DNA of 64,000 nucleotides from WTFV01 sp965200895 (GCA_965200895.1 CBDAVM010000001.1:124001-188000); one strand, 5' to 3'; positions 17,091-26,278 are shown, numbered from the stretch's first letter. Made by a program: numbers and translations. Notes: a model not told the origin generated them from the sequence alone.

Positions 17091-18179
17091 ATGTTGCGTG
17101 CCGGCCTGATCGGGCTCGCTTCGGCGGGCAAGACGACGCTGTTCCAGCTTCTGACGAGATCGCCCGACGCGGGCAGCCGGTCCTCCGGTCGCGAGGATGC
17201 GAACGTGGGACTCGCACGCGTGGCGGACCCCAGACTCGACCGCCTGAGCGACCTGTTCTCGCCGCGGAAGCACACACCGGCCACGGTGACCTTCGTCGAC
17301 ACGGCGGCGGGCCGCGGCGCGGATGCGGGAACGCTCGTCGACGTCGCGCCCTATCGCGTCTCCGACGCGCTGCTGCACGTCCTTCGCGCCTTCAGGAACG
17401 ACGCCGTGCCGCATCCGGCGGAGTCCATCGATCCCGGACGCGACGCCAGGGCCATGGAGGACGAACTGATCCTGGCCGACCTCGGCGTGGCCGAGCGCCG
17501 CCTCGAGCGCATCGAGAAGGATCGGCGCAAGGGCGCCTGGAAGGGCGACCGGGCGGAGCCGGACGTCCTCCGCCGCTGCGTCGACGCACTCGAGGGCGGT
17601 ATGCCGCTGCGCGCCCTGGAGCTCGATCCGGTGGACGCCAGACGACTCCGCGGCTTTCAGTTCCTCTCCGCCAAGCCTCTCCTGCTCGTCCTCAACGTCG
17701 ACGAAGCGGATGCGGCCGGATCAACGGAGGACGCGGTGCGCGCAGCCGCCCTCGACGAATTCGTTCAGGGACCCGCGGTCCGGGCTCTGACCGTGTGCGC
17801 GAAGATCGAGCTGGAGATCGCCGAGCTGGAGCCGGAGGAAGCGGCGGTCTTCCTGGCCGACCTCGGCCTGCGTCAGACCGGGCTCGACCGTGTGATTCGC
17901 GCCACCTACGACCTGCTGGGCTACCTGTCCTTCTTCACCGCCGGCGAGGACGAGTGCCGCGCCTGGTCCATCCCGGCAGGAACGGTCGCCCGGGAGGCCG
18001 CGGGCGAGATCCATTCCGATCTGGCCCGCGGCTTCATCCGCGCCGAGGTCGTCGCCTGCGAGGATCTCGTCGCCCGCGGTTCGCTCGCCGCGTGCCGCAA
18101 ACACGCCGAGGTGCGGCTCGAGGGCAAGGACTACGTGGTACGCGACGGCGACGTCATCAACGTCCGCTTCGCCACATGA
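17091..18179 (+). CDS. ychF: YchF/OBG-like P-loop NTPase (DUF933 C-terminal domain)
   Basis: Cytosolic P-loop protein of 362 residues. The Walker A is GLASAGKTTLF at the N terminus, a VDTAAGR switch region follows, and the base-recognition motif is NVDE rather than NKxD, which in YchF proteins shifts preference from GTP to ATP. The C-terminal TGS/DUF933-like part includes AWSIPAGTVAREAAGEIHSDLARGFIRAEV. YchF proteins bind ribosomes and act in stress responses. The start at 17091 (MLRAGLIG) is preferred; a frame beginning 21 bases earlier adds seven weak residues. Divergent from mraZ with a 115-bp shared regulatory gap. The exact subfamily is uncertain, as the helical domain is short. Confidence 0.85.
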   Translation: MLRAGLIGLASAGKTTLFQLLTRSPDAGSRSSGREDANVGLARVADPRLDRLSDLFSPRKHTPATVTFVDTAAGRGADAGTLVDVAPYRVSDALLHVLRAFRNDAVPHPAESIDPGRDARAMEDELILADLGVAERRLERIEKDRRKGAWKGDRAEPDVLRRCVDALEGGMPLRALELDPVDARRLRGFQFLSAKPLLLVLNVDEADAAGSTEDAVRAAALDEFVQGPAVRALTVCAKIELEIAELEPEEAAVFLADLGLRQTGLDRVIRATYDLLGYLSFFTAGEDECRAWSIPAGTVAREAAGEIHSDLARGFIRAEVVACEDLVARGSLAACRKHAEVRLEGKDYVVRDGDVINVRFAT

Positions 18180-19813
18180 CCCCGCCGGAGCCGGCCGCCG
18201 CCCCCGCGCCGCAGTCCCCGCCGGCGGGAGGTTCGGCCTCCGCGCGGCTCGCCAGATCCGCCGGCGTGGTCGGCGCGGCGACACTCGCCAGCCGCGTGCT
18301 CGGGCTCGTTCGCGATCAGGTGCTCGCCTACCTGTTCGGCGCCGGCAACGCCATGGACGCCTTCAACGTGGCGACGCGCATCCCGAACCTGCTGCGGGAC
18401 CTCTTTGCCGAAGGAGCCATGAGCGCAGCATTCGTCCCGACCTTCATGCGCCGGCTGACGAACCAGGGTCGGGCGGAGGCCTGGCGGCTCGGCAGTCAAC
18501 TCCTGAATGCGCTCGTCACCGTGACCGGCACGCTCGTCCTTGCCGGCATGTTCTTCGCCGAGCCGCTCGTCCGACTCCTCGCCAGCTCCTACGGGGAGGT
18601 CCCGGGCAAGCTGGAACTGACGGTGCTCCTCACCCGTATCATCCTGCCGTTCCTGACCCTGGTGGCTGTGGCCGCGGCGCTGATGGGCATGCTGAACTCC
18701 CTCAACCGGTTCTTCGTGCCCGCGCTCTCTCCCTCGGCGTACAACGTCGGCATCATCGTCAGCGCCGCGCTGCTGGCGCCGCTCATGCCCGGCCTCGGGC
18801 TCGATCCGATCGTCGCGATCGCCATCGGCGCGCTGCTGGGCGGGCTCGGTCAGGTCGCGGTGCAGGCCCCCGCGCTGCACCGCGAGGGTTTCCGGTACCG
18901 GGCAATCCTCGATCCTCGCGATCCTGATCTGCGGCACATCCTCCGGCTGATGGGACCCGGTACGCTCGCCGGCGCCGCAGTGCAGATCAACCTGCTGGTG
19001 AACATGGTGCTGGCCACCGGACAGGGCACCGGGGCGGTCTCATGGCTGGGCTACGCGTTCCGCGTGATGTACCTGCCGATCGGCCTGTTCGGCGTCTCGA
19101 TCGCCGCGGCGACGCTGCCGGTCGTCTCCCGCCACGCCGCCCGCGCGGAACTCGGCGGCATGCGCGACGCGGTGTCCCGGGCGCTCCGCCTCATGCTCGT
19201 GGTCAACGTACCCGCCACGGTCGGACTCGTGGCGCTCGGCGCACCGATCGTGGAACTGATCTTCGAACGGGGCAGCTTCACGGCTCAGGACACGGCGGCC
19301 ACCGCCGGCGCGCTCCTGTTCTATTCTCCCGGGCTCGCGGGCTATTCGGCGGTCCGCATCGCGGTCCCCTGCTTCTACGCGCTGGGCAGCAGCGTCACCC
19401 CCACCAGCATCAGCATGGCCGCCGTGGCCCTCAACATCGCACTCAACCTTGTCCTCGTGGAGCGGATGGGTTACCGCGGACTGGCGCTCGGCGCCTCGAT
19501 CGCGGCCCTGGTGAACGCGGTCGTTCTCCTCGCGGTGCTGCGCCGCCGCCTGCACGGCCTCGACCTCCCGCGGGTGCTGTCGGTCTTCGCGAAGATCGTC
19601 GTCGCATCGGCAGCCATGGGAACCGCCGCGTGGACGACCCACGGATACCTGCTCGACACCTGGGACGGAGCGGGGCTGGCCGTCCGACTCGTCCGGGTCT
19701 CGGCGAGCATCGCGAGCGGCGGCCTGGTGCTGGCGGCGGCGGCCCGAATCCTGCGCATCCGGGAGCTGGAGCAGGTCGGGCAACAGGTGCTCGCCCGGCT
19801 CCGCGGAACCTGA
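18176..19813 (+). CDS. murJ: lipid II flippase MurJ
   Basis: Polytopic MOP-superfamily flippase of 545 residues that moves lipid II across the inner membrane. After a Pro/Ala-rich tail come about fourteen helices with the MurJ signatures ATLASRVLGLVRDQ, FNVATRIPNLLRDLFAEGAMSAAFVP and PIVELIFERGSF. The ATG overlaps the ychF stop as ATGA, so the two are coupled. It adds the last cytoplasm-to-periplasm step to the peptidoglycan genes encoded divergently next door. Confidence 0.96.
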   Translation: MTPPEPAAAPAPQSPPAGGSASARLARSAGVVGAATLASRVLGLVRDQVLAYLFGAGNAMDAFNVATRIPNLLRDLFAEGAMSAAFVPTFMRRLTNQGRAEAWRLGSQLLNALVTVTGTLVLAGMFFAEPLVRLLASSYGEVPGKLELTVLLTRIILPFLTLVAVAAALMGMLNSLNRFFVPALSPSAYNVGIIVSAALLAPLMPGLGLDPIVAIAIGALLGGLGQVAVQAPALHREGFRYRAILDPRDPDLRHILRLMGPGTLAGAAVQINLLVNMVLATGQGTGAVSWLGYAFRVMYLPIGLFGVSIAAATLPVVSRHAARAELGGMRDAVSRALRLMLVVNVPATVGLVALGAPIVELIFERGSFTAQDTAATAGALLFYSPGLAGYSAVRIAVPCFYALGSSVTPTSISMAAVALNIALNLVLVERMGYRGLALGASIAALVNAVVLLAVLRRRLHGLDLPRVLSVFAKIVVASAAMGTAAWTTHGYLLDTWDGAGLAVRLVRVSASIASGGLVLAAAARILRIRELEQVGQQVLARLRGT

Positions 19814-19852
19814 CGGCCCGCAGACCGGCGCCCTGTGCGCCAGGATGGTACG

Positions 19853-20692
19853 ATGGGCGCGATGCGACCGATGCACTACGGCGGGAGCCACTACTCGTTC
19901 GGGCCCGGCCTGATGACGCCCGCGGTCAAGATGCTGCTCTGGGCCAACGTCGGCCTGTTCCTGCTGACCGCGCTCGCTCCGTCACTTTTCTACGTGCTCA
20001 CCGGATTCTTCGGGCTGACGCCGCAGGCGGTGCTCACCCGGTTCTGGATCTGGCAGCCGGTCACCTACATGTTCCTGCACGGCGGCACCGGGCACGTGCT
20101 GCTGAACATGCTGGTGTTGTGGATGTTCGGCGTGCAGTTGGAACGGCTCTGGGGTTCGCGGTTCTTTCTGCGCTACTACTTCGTCACCGGCGTCGGTGCG
20201 GGCCTGTCGACCATCGGCGTGTCGCTGCTGCCGTTCGCCTTCGCCGATCCGACGTACACGGCGGTGACGATCGGCGCCTCCGGCGCGATCTACGGTCTGC
20301 TGGCGGCATTCGCCCTGTACTACCCCGAGACGCCGATCCTGATGTTCTTCCTCTTCCCGGTCCCCGCGAAGTACTTCGTGATGATTATCGGCGCCATCGC
20401 GTTCCTGTCCGTGCCCCGCGGCGGCGGGGTCGCACACATCGCGCATCTGGGCGGCCTCGTCGTCGGCTTCCTGTACCTGCGGGGCGTGCGCGGCGTAGCG
20501 GCAGGGCGGCTCGGGAGTCGCCGGATGGGCTTCGGCAGGCTCGGCGTCATCGCCGACATCAAGTACCGCTACGTCAAGTGGAAGATGGCGCGGCTCCGGA
20601 AGCGCTTCGACGTCTACGAGGGTCGTGGCGGACGGGACTGGAACGACTACAAGCGGGGCGACGGCGGCAACTGGGACGATCGCGTGCACTAG
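19853..20692 (+). CDS. rhomboid family intramembrane serine protease
   Basis: Membrane protein of 279 residues with six predicted helices. The rhomboid nucleophile motif GASGAIYG places the catalytic serine at residue 143 and the paired histidine is H198 in HIAHLGG; an HGGTGHVLLNMLVLWMFG stretch supplies the conserved HxxxN region. A basic cytoplasmic tail of about 60 residues follows. Rhomboids cleave transmembrane substrates; the target cannot be predicted. The ATG at 19853 has AGGA seven bases upstream; further in-frame ATGs at 19835 and 19862 are possible. Confidence 0.92.
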   Translation: MGAMRPMHYGGSHYSFGPGLMTPAVKMLLWANVGLFLLTALAPSLFYVLTGFFGLTPQAVLTRFWIWQPVTYMFLHGGTGHVLLNMLVLWMFGVQLERLWGSRFFLRYYFVTGVGAGLSTIGVSLLPFAFADPTYTAVTIGASGAIYGLLAAFALYYPETPILMFFLFPVPAKYFVMIIGAIAFLSVPRGGGVAHIAHLGGLVVGFLYLRGVRGVAAGRLGSRRMGFGRLGVIADIKYRYVKWKMARLRKRFDVYEGRGGRDWNDYKRGDGGNWDDRVH

Positions 20693-20696
20693 CGCC

Positions 20697-20726
20697 CCGA
20701 AACGCCTCGCTCGCTCGGCGTTTCGG
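20697..20726. terminator. hairpin between convergent rhomboid and cupin genes
   Basis: A perfect 10-bp inverted repeat (CCGAAACGCC at 20697-20706, GGCGTTTCGG at 20717-20726) with a 10-base loop stands five bases after the rhomboid stop and 36 bases from the cupin stop. There is no T tract, but the position between convergent genes suggests a bidirectional terminator. Confidence 0.6.
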
Positions 20727-20762
20727 CCCATCCCCCGGCGCCAGGACCTTGCGCCTCGGAAC

Positions 20763-21131
20763 TCACTCCGCGGCGTTCTGCGGCGCAGACTCCTGGCGCC
20801 CCAGCCACTCCGTCCGCACCGGACAGAACAGGTCAAGGGCGAACGTGTCGGCGAGCGCCTCGGCCTGGTGATCGACGCCGGCCGGTATCACCAGCACCTC
20901 CCCTTCGCGCACGACGATCTCCTCGCCGCCGACCACGCAGTGCAGGGCGCCCTCCAGCACGTACTGCAACTGCTCGCTCGCGTGCCGGTGGGCCGGGACG
21001 TGAGCACCGCGTTTCAGGTAGACCTGCACGAGCATCTGTCGTTCGCCCGACACGATCTTGCGGGAGATGAGCTCGGTGACCTTGTCGAGCTCGAGCGCGG
21101 CCCAGCGATGAACGACGGCGTTCGAAGGCAT
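20763..21131 (-). CDS. small cupin-domain protein
   Basis: Single-domain cupin of 122 residues. Motif 1 is seen as GAHVPAHRHASEQLQYVLEG, with two histidines and a glutamine/glutamate position for a metal, and motif 2 as VIPAGVDHQAEAL with the third histidine. Such proteins are often small-molecule isomerases, dioxygenases or sensors; nothing here narrows the substrate. The ATG at 21131 is preceded by GGAGGAG. Divergent from the 2-oxoacid dehydrogenase gene, sharing a 177-bp intergenic region. Confidence 0.85.
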   Translation of the reverse strand: MPSNAVVHRWAALELDKVTELISRKIVSGERQMLVQVYLKRGAHVPAHRHASEQLQYVLEGALHCVVGGEEIVVREGEVLVIPAGVDHQAEALADTFALDLFCPVRTEWLGRQESAPQNAAE

Positions 21132-21308
21132 CGGCTCCTCCCCCGCCCAGGCGGGGATTCCTGCTCGTAACTGTCTGACAGGAAACGAGTTACGCGATTC
21201 CCTGGCAGCACTGCGGGACGACACCCGCGTGATATAATCAGGAGTCGTGCACGATACTCCATCGAGCCGACCGTCTCCCGCCGGCGCCCACCACGAGGAT
21301 TCTGCACC
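21132..21308. promoter_or_regulatory. divergent intergenic region: inverted repeats and a consensus -10
   Basis: Between the cupin and E1 genes lie a perfect 6-bp hairpin (21141-21146 with 21151-21156, just behind the cupin ribosome-binding site), a 7-bp inverted repeat CGTAACT/AGTTACG (21166-21172, 21188-21194), a GCGGG/CCCGC hairpin, and a perfect TATAAT at 21233-21238 on the plus strand. The matching -35 for that -10 is poor, so a regulator-dependent promoter for the E1 gene is plausible. Confidence 0.4.
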
Positions 21309-23459
21309 ATGAAGGGACCGGCGCTCACGAACGAGCCCGCTGGCCGTGCGGCGCTGGCGGTCGGAGATCGCGTCGGCGCTCTGTCCCGCGAGCAGCTCAT
21401 CCGTTTCTACCGCACGATGCTGCTGTCCCGCCGCCTCGACGATCGGGAGCTGCAGCTCAAGAACCAGAGCCTGAGCTACTTCCAGATCAGCGGGGCCGGA
21501 CACGAGGCGGTGCAGGTGGCAGCCGGACTGGCGTTGCGTCCGGGTCGCGACTGGGTATTTCCATACTACCGCGACCGGGCGCTGTGCCTGACGCTCGGAC
21601 TCACTGCCTGCGACATGCTGCTGAACGCGGTGGGAGCGAAGGACGATCCCAACTCCGGCGGCCGACAGATGCCGACCCACTGGAGCTCTCCGGCCCTGCG
21701 CATCGTATCCTCGTCGAGCGCCTGCACCACGCAGTGCCTGCACGCGGTCGGCGCCGCGGAAGCGGGTGAACTGCTGCCGCGGCTGCTGGACATCGACTCC
21801 GGCTCGCCCTCCCTGGACGGGGAGGTCACGCTGGTCTCGCTCGGGGACGGCCAGACGAGCGGAGGCGAGTTCTGGGAATCGCTCAATACAGCCTGCAGCA
21901 GTCGCCTGCCGGTCGTCTATCTGGTCGAGGACAACGGGTACGCCATCTCCGTCCCGGTCGAGGTGCAGACGCCCGGCGGCGCCATCTCCGAACTGGTCGA
22001 GTCGTTCCCCGGCCTGCACGTCATCCGCGTCGACGGCACCGACGGCATGGGGAGTCTCCGGGCAATGCGCGAAGCGGTCGCGTGGGCTCGGGGGCGGTCC
22101 GGCCCGGCGCTGGTGCATGCCCACGTCACGCGCCCGTACTCGCATTCGATGTCGGACGACGAGCGCCACTACAGGAGCGCCGCCGAACGGGAAGCGGAAG
22201 CCGCACGTGACCCGATTCGCCGATTCGGCGACTACCTGTTGACGGCCGGCCATGCGAGCGAATCCGACCTCGACGCCGTCGCCGCCGCCGTCGATGACGA
22301 GGTGCAGGACGCGTCGGACCGGGCGGTCGCCGCCGCGAAGCCGGACCCGTCGTCGGCCGCCCTGTACGTCTACTCACCGACGGTCGACCCGGCTTCCGCC
22401 GCGTTCGAGGCGGCGCCCGCACCGGCCGCCGGTGCCACCGCGGACACGATGGTCTCCTCCATCAACCGGACGCTGAAGGACGAGATGGCGCGTGACGCCC
22501 GCATCGTCGTGTTCGGCGAGGACGTGGCCGACGCCAGTCGCGCCGAGATCCTGTCCGAAGTGACCGGCAAGGGAGGCGTCTTCAAGGCGACGCTCGGACT
22601 GCAGCGGGAATACGGTCGCGAGCGGGTCTTCAACTCCCCGCTCGCCGAGGCCAACATCATCGGCCGGGCGATCGGAATGGCGGTGCGCGGCCTGAAGCCG
22701 GTGGTCGAGATTCAGTTCTTCGACTACATCTGGCCGGCCATGATGCAGATCCGGGACGAGCTCTCCATGCTCCGGTACCGCTCGAACAACCACTGGTGCT
22801 GTCCGGTCGTCATCCGTGTGCCGATCGGCGGATACCTGAAGGGAGGCGCCCTCTATCACAGCCAGTCCGGCGAAAGCATCTTCGCCCACTGTCCGGGCCT
22901 CCGCATCGCGTTCCCGTCGACGGCGGAAGATGCGGTCGGCCTGCTGCGCACCGCGATCCGGGCCGACGACCCCGTCCTCTTCCTCGAACACAAGCACCTG
23001 TACCGGCAGACCTACAACAAGGGCGTGTACCCGGGACCGGACTACACGCTGCCGTTCGCCCGCGCCGCCGTCCGGCGGGAGGGCAACGACGTTACCGTGG
23101 TTACCTGGGGCGCACTCGTGCAGCGGACACTGCAGGCCGCCGAGCGGGCCAGCCAGGAGGGAGTCGACGTCCGGGTCATCGACCTGCGGACGATTGCCCC
23201 GTACGACTGGGAGCGCATCGCCGCGGCGGTGCAGGCCACGAGTCGGGTCGTGATCGCCCACGAGGACCAGTTGACCTGCGGTTTCGGCGCGGAACTCGCG
23301 GCCCGGATCGCCGACGAGCTGTTCGAATACCTCGACGCGCCGGTCAAGCGGGTGGGCGCGCTCGACTGCCCGGTGGCCTACAGTCCGGTGCTCGAAGAGG
23401 CCATCCTGCCGCAGGCGGACGACGTGCTCGACGCCATTCGGACCACCGTGCGCTACTGA
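21309..23459 (+). CDS. 2-oxoacid dehydrogenase E1, fused alpha and beta subunits (branched-chain type)
   Basis: Thiamine-diphosphate enzyme of 716 residues that decarboxylates a 2-oxoacid and passes the acyl group to a lipoyl E2 protein. Residues ~1-345 match the E1 alpha subunit, with the ThDP/Mg motif GDGQTSGGEFWESLN running to EDNGYAI. After an Ala/Pro linker near 370-385, the E1 beta subunit follows (VFGEDVAD, NSPLAEANIIGRAIGMA, VRVIDLRTIAPYDWE). The single-chain alpha-beta form and the sequence resemble 2-oxoisovalerate dehydrogenases more than pyruvate dehydrogenase. No E2 or E3 gene is nearby. GAGG stands ten bases before the ATG. Confidence 0.9.
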   Translation: MKGPALTNEPAGRAALAVGDRVGALSREQLIRFYRTMLLSRRLDDRELQLKNQSLSYFQISGAGHEAVQVAAGLALRPGRDWVFPYYRDRALCLTLGLTACDMLLNAVGAKDDPNSGGRQMPTHWSSPALRIVSSSSACTTQCLHAVGAAEAGELLPRLLDIDSGSPSLDGEVTLVSLGDGQTSGGEFWESLNTACSSRLPVVYLVEDNGYAISVPVEVQTPGGAISELVESFPGLHVIRVDGTDGMGSLRAMREAVAWARGRSGPALVHAHVTRPYSHSMSDDERHYRSAAEREAEAARDPIRRFGDYLLTAGHASESDLDAVAAAVDDEVQDASDRAVAAAKPDPSSAALYVYSPTVDPASAAFEAAPAPAAGATADTMVSSINRTLKDEMARDARIVVFGEDVADASRAEILSEVTGKGGVFKATLGLQREYGRERVFNSPLAEANIIGRAIGMAVRGLKPVVEIQFFDYIWPAMMQIRDELSMLRYRSNNHWCCPVVIRVPIGGYLKGGALYHSQSGESIFAHCPGLRIAFPSTAEDAVGLLRTAIRADDPVLFLEHKHLYRQTYNKGVYPGPDYTLPFARAAVRREGNDVTVVTWGALVQRTLQAAERASQEGVDVRVIDLRTIAPYDWERIAAAVQATSRVVIAHEDQLTCGFGAELAARIADELFEYLDAPVKRVGALDCPVAYSPVLEEAILPQADDVLDAIRTTVRY

Positions 23460-23508
23460 CGAAGGAGGCCGCGCCGCCGCGCCGCCTCGACGGCGCGTGC
23501 TCGGACCG

Positions 23509-24546
23509 ATGTCCCTCGTTCGCCGACTCGCCGCCGCCACGGCCCTGACGTGCATGGCCGCGCCGCTGCCGACCGGCGCGCCCCGGGCCGCGCATCACGT
23601 CGATGTGCTGCGGTCGACGCGCGGTCTGCCTCCGCACATCGTCGGCGCGTTCCGGGAGCCGGACGTGTGCCAGCAGGCGCCCGACGGCCGCTACTTCGTC
23701 TTCGACCGGCGCGGCCATGCGGTCCACCGGGTCGATCGCGGCCGCACGGCGTCGACGCTGCTCGTGCGCGTCGGCCCCGAGGCCGGCCGCATCATCGGCG
23801 CGAGCACGTTCGATCTCGGTCCCGACTCCCGCTTCGTCGTCGCGGATGCGCCGAACGGCCGGGAGCGCGTGCAGACCTTCGATCTCGACGGCCGGCGTCT
23901 GGGGAGCTTCCGTCTGCCGGGACGGGCCGCACCGCGCATCACGCTCGGGCCTCTGGTGCTCAACGGCGTCGGATCGCTGGAGTTCACCGGCCGGTCGATC
24001 CTGATGAACCAACCGGAAATCGGCGGTCTGATCACGCACTTCAGCCTCGACGGCCATCCCTACCGGACGTTCGGCGTCTTCCGCGCCACCGGCCACGAGA
24101 GCGACCGCGATCTGCATCTCGCGCTGAACAGCGGCCTGCCGTTGACGGCCCCGGACGGCAATCACTATTTCGTCTTCCAGAGCGGCCGACCGGCGTTCCG
24201 CAAGTACGACGGGAACGGGGCCCTGCTCTTCGAACGCCACATCGAGGGCGTCGAGCTCGATCCGCTCATCAATGCGTTGCCGACCGTCTGGCCGCGGCGG
24301 CCGGATGACCGCGGCCGGGAACTGCCGATGGTCCCGCCTGCCGTGCGCACGGCCGCCGTCGACCGCGCCGGCAACCTGTGGGTGGCCCTGTCCACGCCGT
24401 TCCTCTACGTCTACGACCCGACCGGCGAGAAGATCCGCACCGTGCGCCTGCAGGCGGCCGGCGTGGTGTCGCCGTCGAGCCTCCACTTTCCGGACGACAC
24501 GCGGATGCTCGTGGCCCCCGGCTGCTACGAGTTCACCGTCTGGTGA
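23509..24546 (+). CDS. secreted beta-propeller-like protein, function unknown
   Basis: Protein of 345 residues with a likely signal peptide (MSLVRRLAAATALTCMAAPLP) and no further membrane helix. The body has repeated strand motifs such as APDGRYFVFDRRGHAVHRVD, FVVADAPNGRERVQTFDLDG and NLWVALSTPFLYVYDPTG, reminiscent of NHL or six-bladed propeller proteins. No catalytic residues can be assigned. The ATG at 23509 was chosen for the signal peptide; a GTG at 23497 adds four residues. It lies 49 bp after the E1 gene and its end overlaps the convergent permease gene by 14 bp. Confidence 0.7.
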   Translation: MSLVRRLAAATALTCMAAPLPTGAPRAAHHVDVLRSTRGLPPHIVGAFREPDVCQQAPDGRYFVFDRRGHAVHRVDRGRTASTLLVRVGPEAGRIIGASTFDLGPDSRFVVADAPNGRERVQTFDLDGRRLGSFRLPGRAAPRITLGPLVLNGVGSLEFTGRSILMNQPEIGGLITHFSLDGHPYRTFGVFRATGHESDRDLHLALNSGLPLTAPDGNHYFVFQSGRPAFRKYDGNGALLFERHIEGVELDPLINALPTVWPRRPDDRGRELPMVPPAVRTAAVDRAGNLWVALSTPFLYVYDPTGEKIRTVRLQAAGVVSPSSLHFPDDTRMLVAPGCYEFTVW

Positions 24547-25519
24547 CGGGCGCGCCGGGCCTTCCCGCGGCAGTCTGCATCTGGTCAGTCGGCGGCGGCT
24601 CGCGATCCCCGGTGGCGGGTGCGTCCGGGCGCGCCACCCCCCTCGTCAGCAGCAGACCGGTCAGCACAAGCGCCGCCCCCGCGATGCGGGCGGCGCCGAT
24701 CGGTTCGTTCAGCCAGACGTGCGCCACCGTCATCGCCACCACCGGCACGAGGTTGGAGTAGACCGACGTGCGGGCGCTGCCCAGCCGTTGCACGCCGGTG
24801 TACCAGATGATGTGCGCCACCGACAACGCCAGCAGCCCGGAGACGACCAGCGCCACCCACGCCCAGCCGCTGACCGCCGCCCAGTCGAGCCGCAACAGGT
24901 CCGGAACTCCGAACGGGAGGTAGCATGCCGCACCGACCACGGTCGCCCAGGCCGACAACTGCAGCGGTGAGTAGCGCTCCAGCAGGTCTCGCGCCCCGAT
25001 CGTGTACCAGGCCCAGCACCACAGTGCGACCAGGGTCAGCGCGTCGCCGATGAGCGTCTCGGACGTGGCACCGGCGCCCTGTCCGGCGACGAGATAGACG
25101 CCGGCGACGGCCAGCGCCACCCCCAGCCACCCGCGTACGCCGACCGCCTCCCGCCGCCGGCTCAGCGCATTGAGCACCAGAACGGCGATGGGCATGCAGC
25201 CGAGGACCAGCGAGCTGTTGGCCACCGTCGTCCGGGCCAGTCCGCTCACGAACGTCAACTGGTAGCAGCAGTGTCCGAACAGACCGAGGGTCGCCAGCCG
25301 CGGCCAGTCGCGGCGGGACGGAACCGGCTCGCCGCGCAGGCGCGAGACGGCCACCAGAACGATGCACGCCGTGGCGAGGCGCAGCGCATTGAACCCGAGG
25401 GCCGGAATCTGCTGGATGGCGGTCTTGACGACCGAGAAGTTGCTGCCCCAGATCAGCACCAGGAGGAGCAGCAGACCGTCGAGCGGCGTGAGGGAGAGTC
25501 GCCGGGGGCGCGTCACCAC
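24533..25519 (-). CDS. DMT-superfamily permease (EamA domains)
   Basis: Inner-membrane protein of 328 residues with ten predicted helices in two EamA repeats: the first opens LLVLIWGSNFSVVK, the second LVALWCWAWYTIGARDLLERYSP. EamA proteins mostly export amino acids or other metabolites; the substrate is not predictable. The last 35 residues are a hydrophilic Pro/Thr-rich tail. The start is a GTG at 25519 without a strong ribosome-binding site, so it is somewhat uncertain. The 161-bp gap to atpZ has no other recognised gene. Confidence 0.87.
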   Translation of the reverse strand: MVTRPRRLSLTPLDGLLLLLVLIWGSNFSVVKTAIQQIPALGFNALRLATACIVLVAVSRLRGEPVPSRRDWPRLATLGLFGHCCYQLTFVSGLARTTVANSSLVLGCMPIAVLVLNALSRRREAVGVRGWLGVALAVAGVYLVAGQGAGATSETLIGDALTLVALWCWAWYTIGARDLLERYSPLQLSAWATVVGAACYLPFGVPDLLRLDWAAVSGWAWVALVVSGLLALSVAHIIWYTGVQRLGSARTSVYSNLVPVVAMTVAHVWLNEPIGAARIAGAALVLTGLLLTRGVARPDAPATGDREPPPTDQMQTAAGRPGAPVTRR

Positions 25520-25680
25520 CCCGGTCCGCCTCGTCGCAGCAGGCGTCGGCCGGGCGCATTGCCTCCCGGTGTCTCCTTGGGTATCATTGGCTGTTTGTTC
25601 TATCGGTGAAGGATGCGGTCAGGCGACCAGGCGACAGGGGTGGCCCGGCCACCGGCAGCGTGGGCGGCAGGACAGGGACA

Positions 25681-25923
25681 ATGCCCGGCGAGCGGGAGTC
25701 GTTCGTGTCGGGGTCCCTGCGGCATCTGCAAGACAATATCCGCAGGGCCGGGCCGGCGGCAACGGCCGCCTGGTCGTTGATCGGGGCCATCGTCCTGCTC
25801 GGCGGGGGCGGGCATCTGATCGACCGCTGGCAGGGGACAGAGCCGTGGGGCCTGCTGGCGGGCCTGTTCCTCGGCCTGATCGTCGGATTCTACGAGTTGG
25901 CGAAGGCGACGTTCGGACCGTGA
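25681..25923 (+). CDS. AtpZ/AtpI-family ATP synthase accessory protein
   Basis: Small membrane protein of 80 residues with two helices (about 27-46 and 56-76) separated by HLIDRWQGTEPW, the pattern of AtpZ-type proteins (F0F1-ATPase assembly/Mg transport family) found at the head of atp operons. The ATG at 25681 follows AGGACAGGG; a GTG at 25606 would add 25 residues of low quality. Four bases separate it from the next gene. Identification rests on length, topology and context. Confidence 0.75.
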   Translation: MPGERESFVSGSLRHLQDNIRRAGPAATAAWSLIGAIVLLGGGGHLIDRWQGTEPWGLLAGLFLGLIVGFYELAKATFGP

Positions 25924-25927
25924 CCGC

Positions 25928-26278
25928 ATGGGGAGTGTGCTGACGACCGTCGCGGCGCTGATCGCGGCCAGTGCGGCGGCAGCGCTGATCGCGCCGCAGG
26001 CGGCGGCAGAAATCCTGTTCGGCCCCGTGGCGCCGCTGGTCGTCGCGGTCGGCTCGTGGCGCCTGATGGAACGTGCATACAGGCGCAGTCCGGAGCAGTT
26101 GGCGCGCTTGATGGTGCGCGCGTTCCTGGGCAAGCTCGTATTCTTCGGCATTTATGTGATCGTGGCCGTCGGCGTGCTCTCGCTCGACCCGGCGTGGTTC
26201 GTCGGCAGCTTCGCCGTATCCTTCATCGTCCTGCACCTGACGGAGGCGTTGCAACTGCGACGCCTGTTCGCCGGTTAA
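25928..26278 (+). CDS. ATP synthase subunit I-like protein (AtpI family)
   Basis: Membrane protein of 116 residues with four predicted helices and a basic central loop (SWRLMERAYRRSPEQLARLMVRAFLGKLVFFG), the pattern of the ATP synthase I chain, which helps assemble the c-ring. It lies between the AtpZ-like gene and atpB in the usual place. Sequence similarity alone is weak in this family, so the operon context carries much of the call. Confidence 0.7.
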   Translation: MGSVLTTVAALIAASAAAALIAPQAAAEILFGPVAPLVVAVGSWRLMERAYRRSPEQLARLMVRAFLGKLVFFGIYVIVAVGVLSLDPAWFVGSFAVSFIVLHLTEALQLRRLFAG

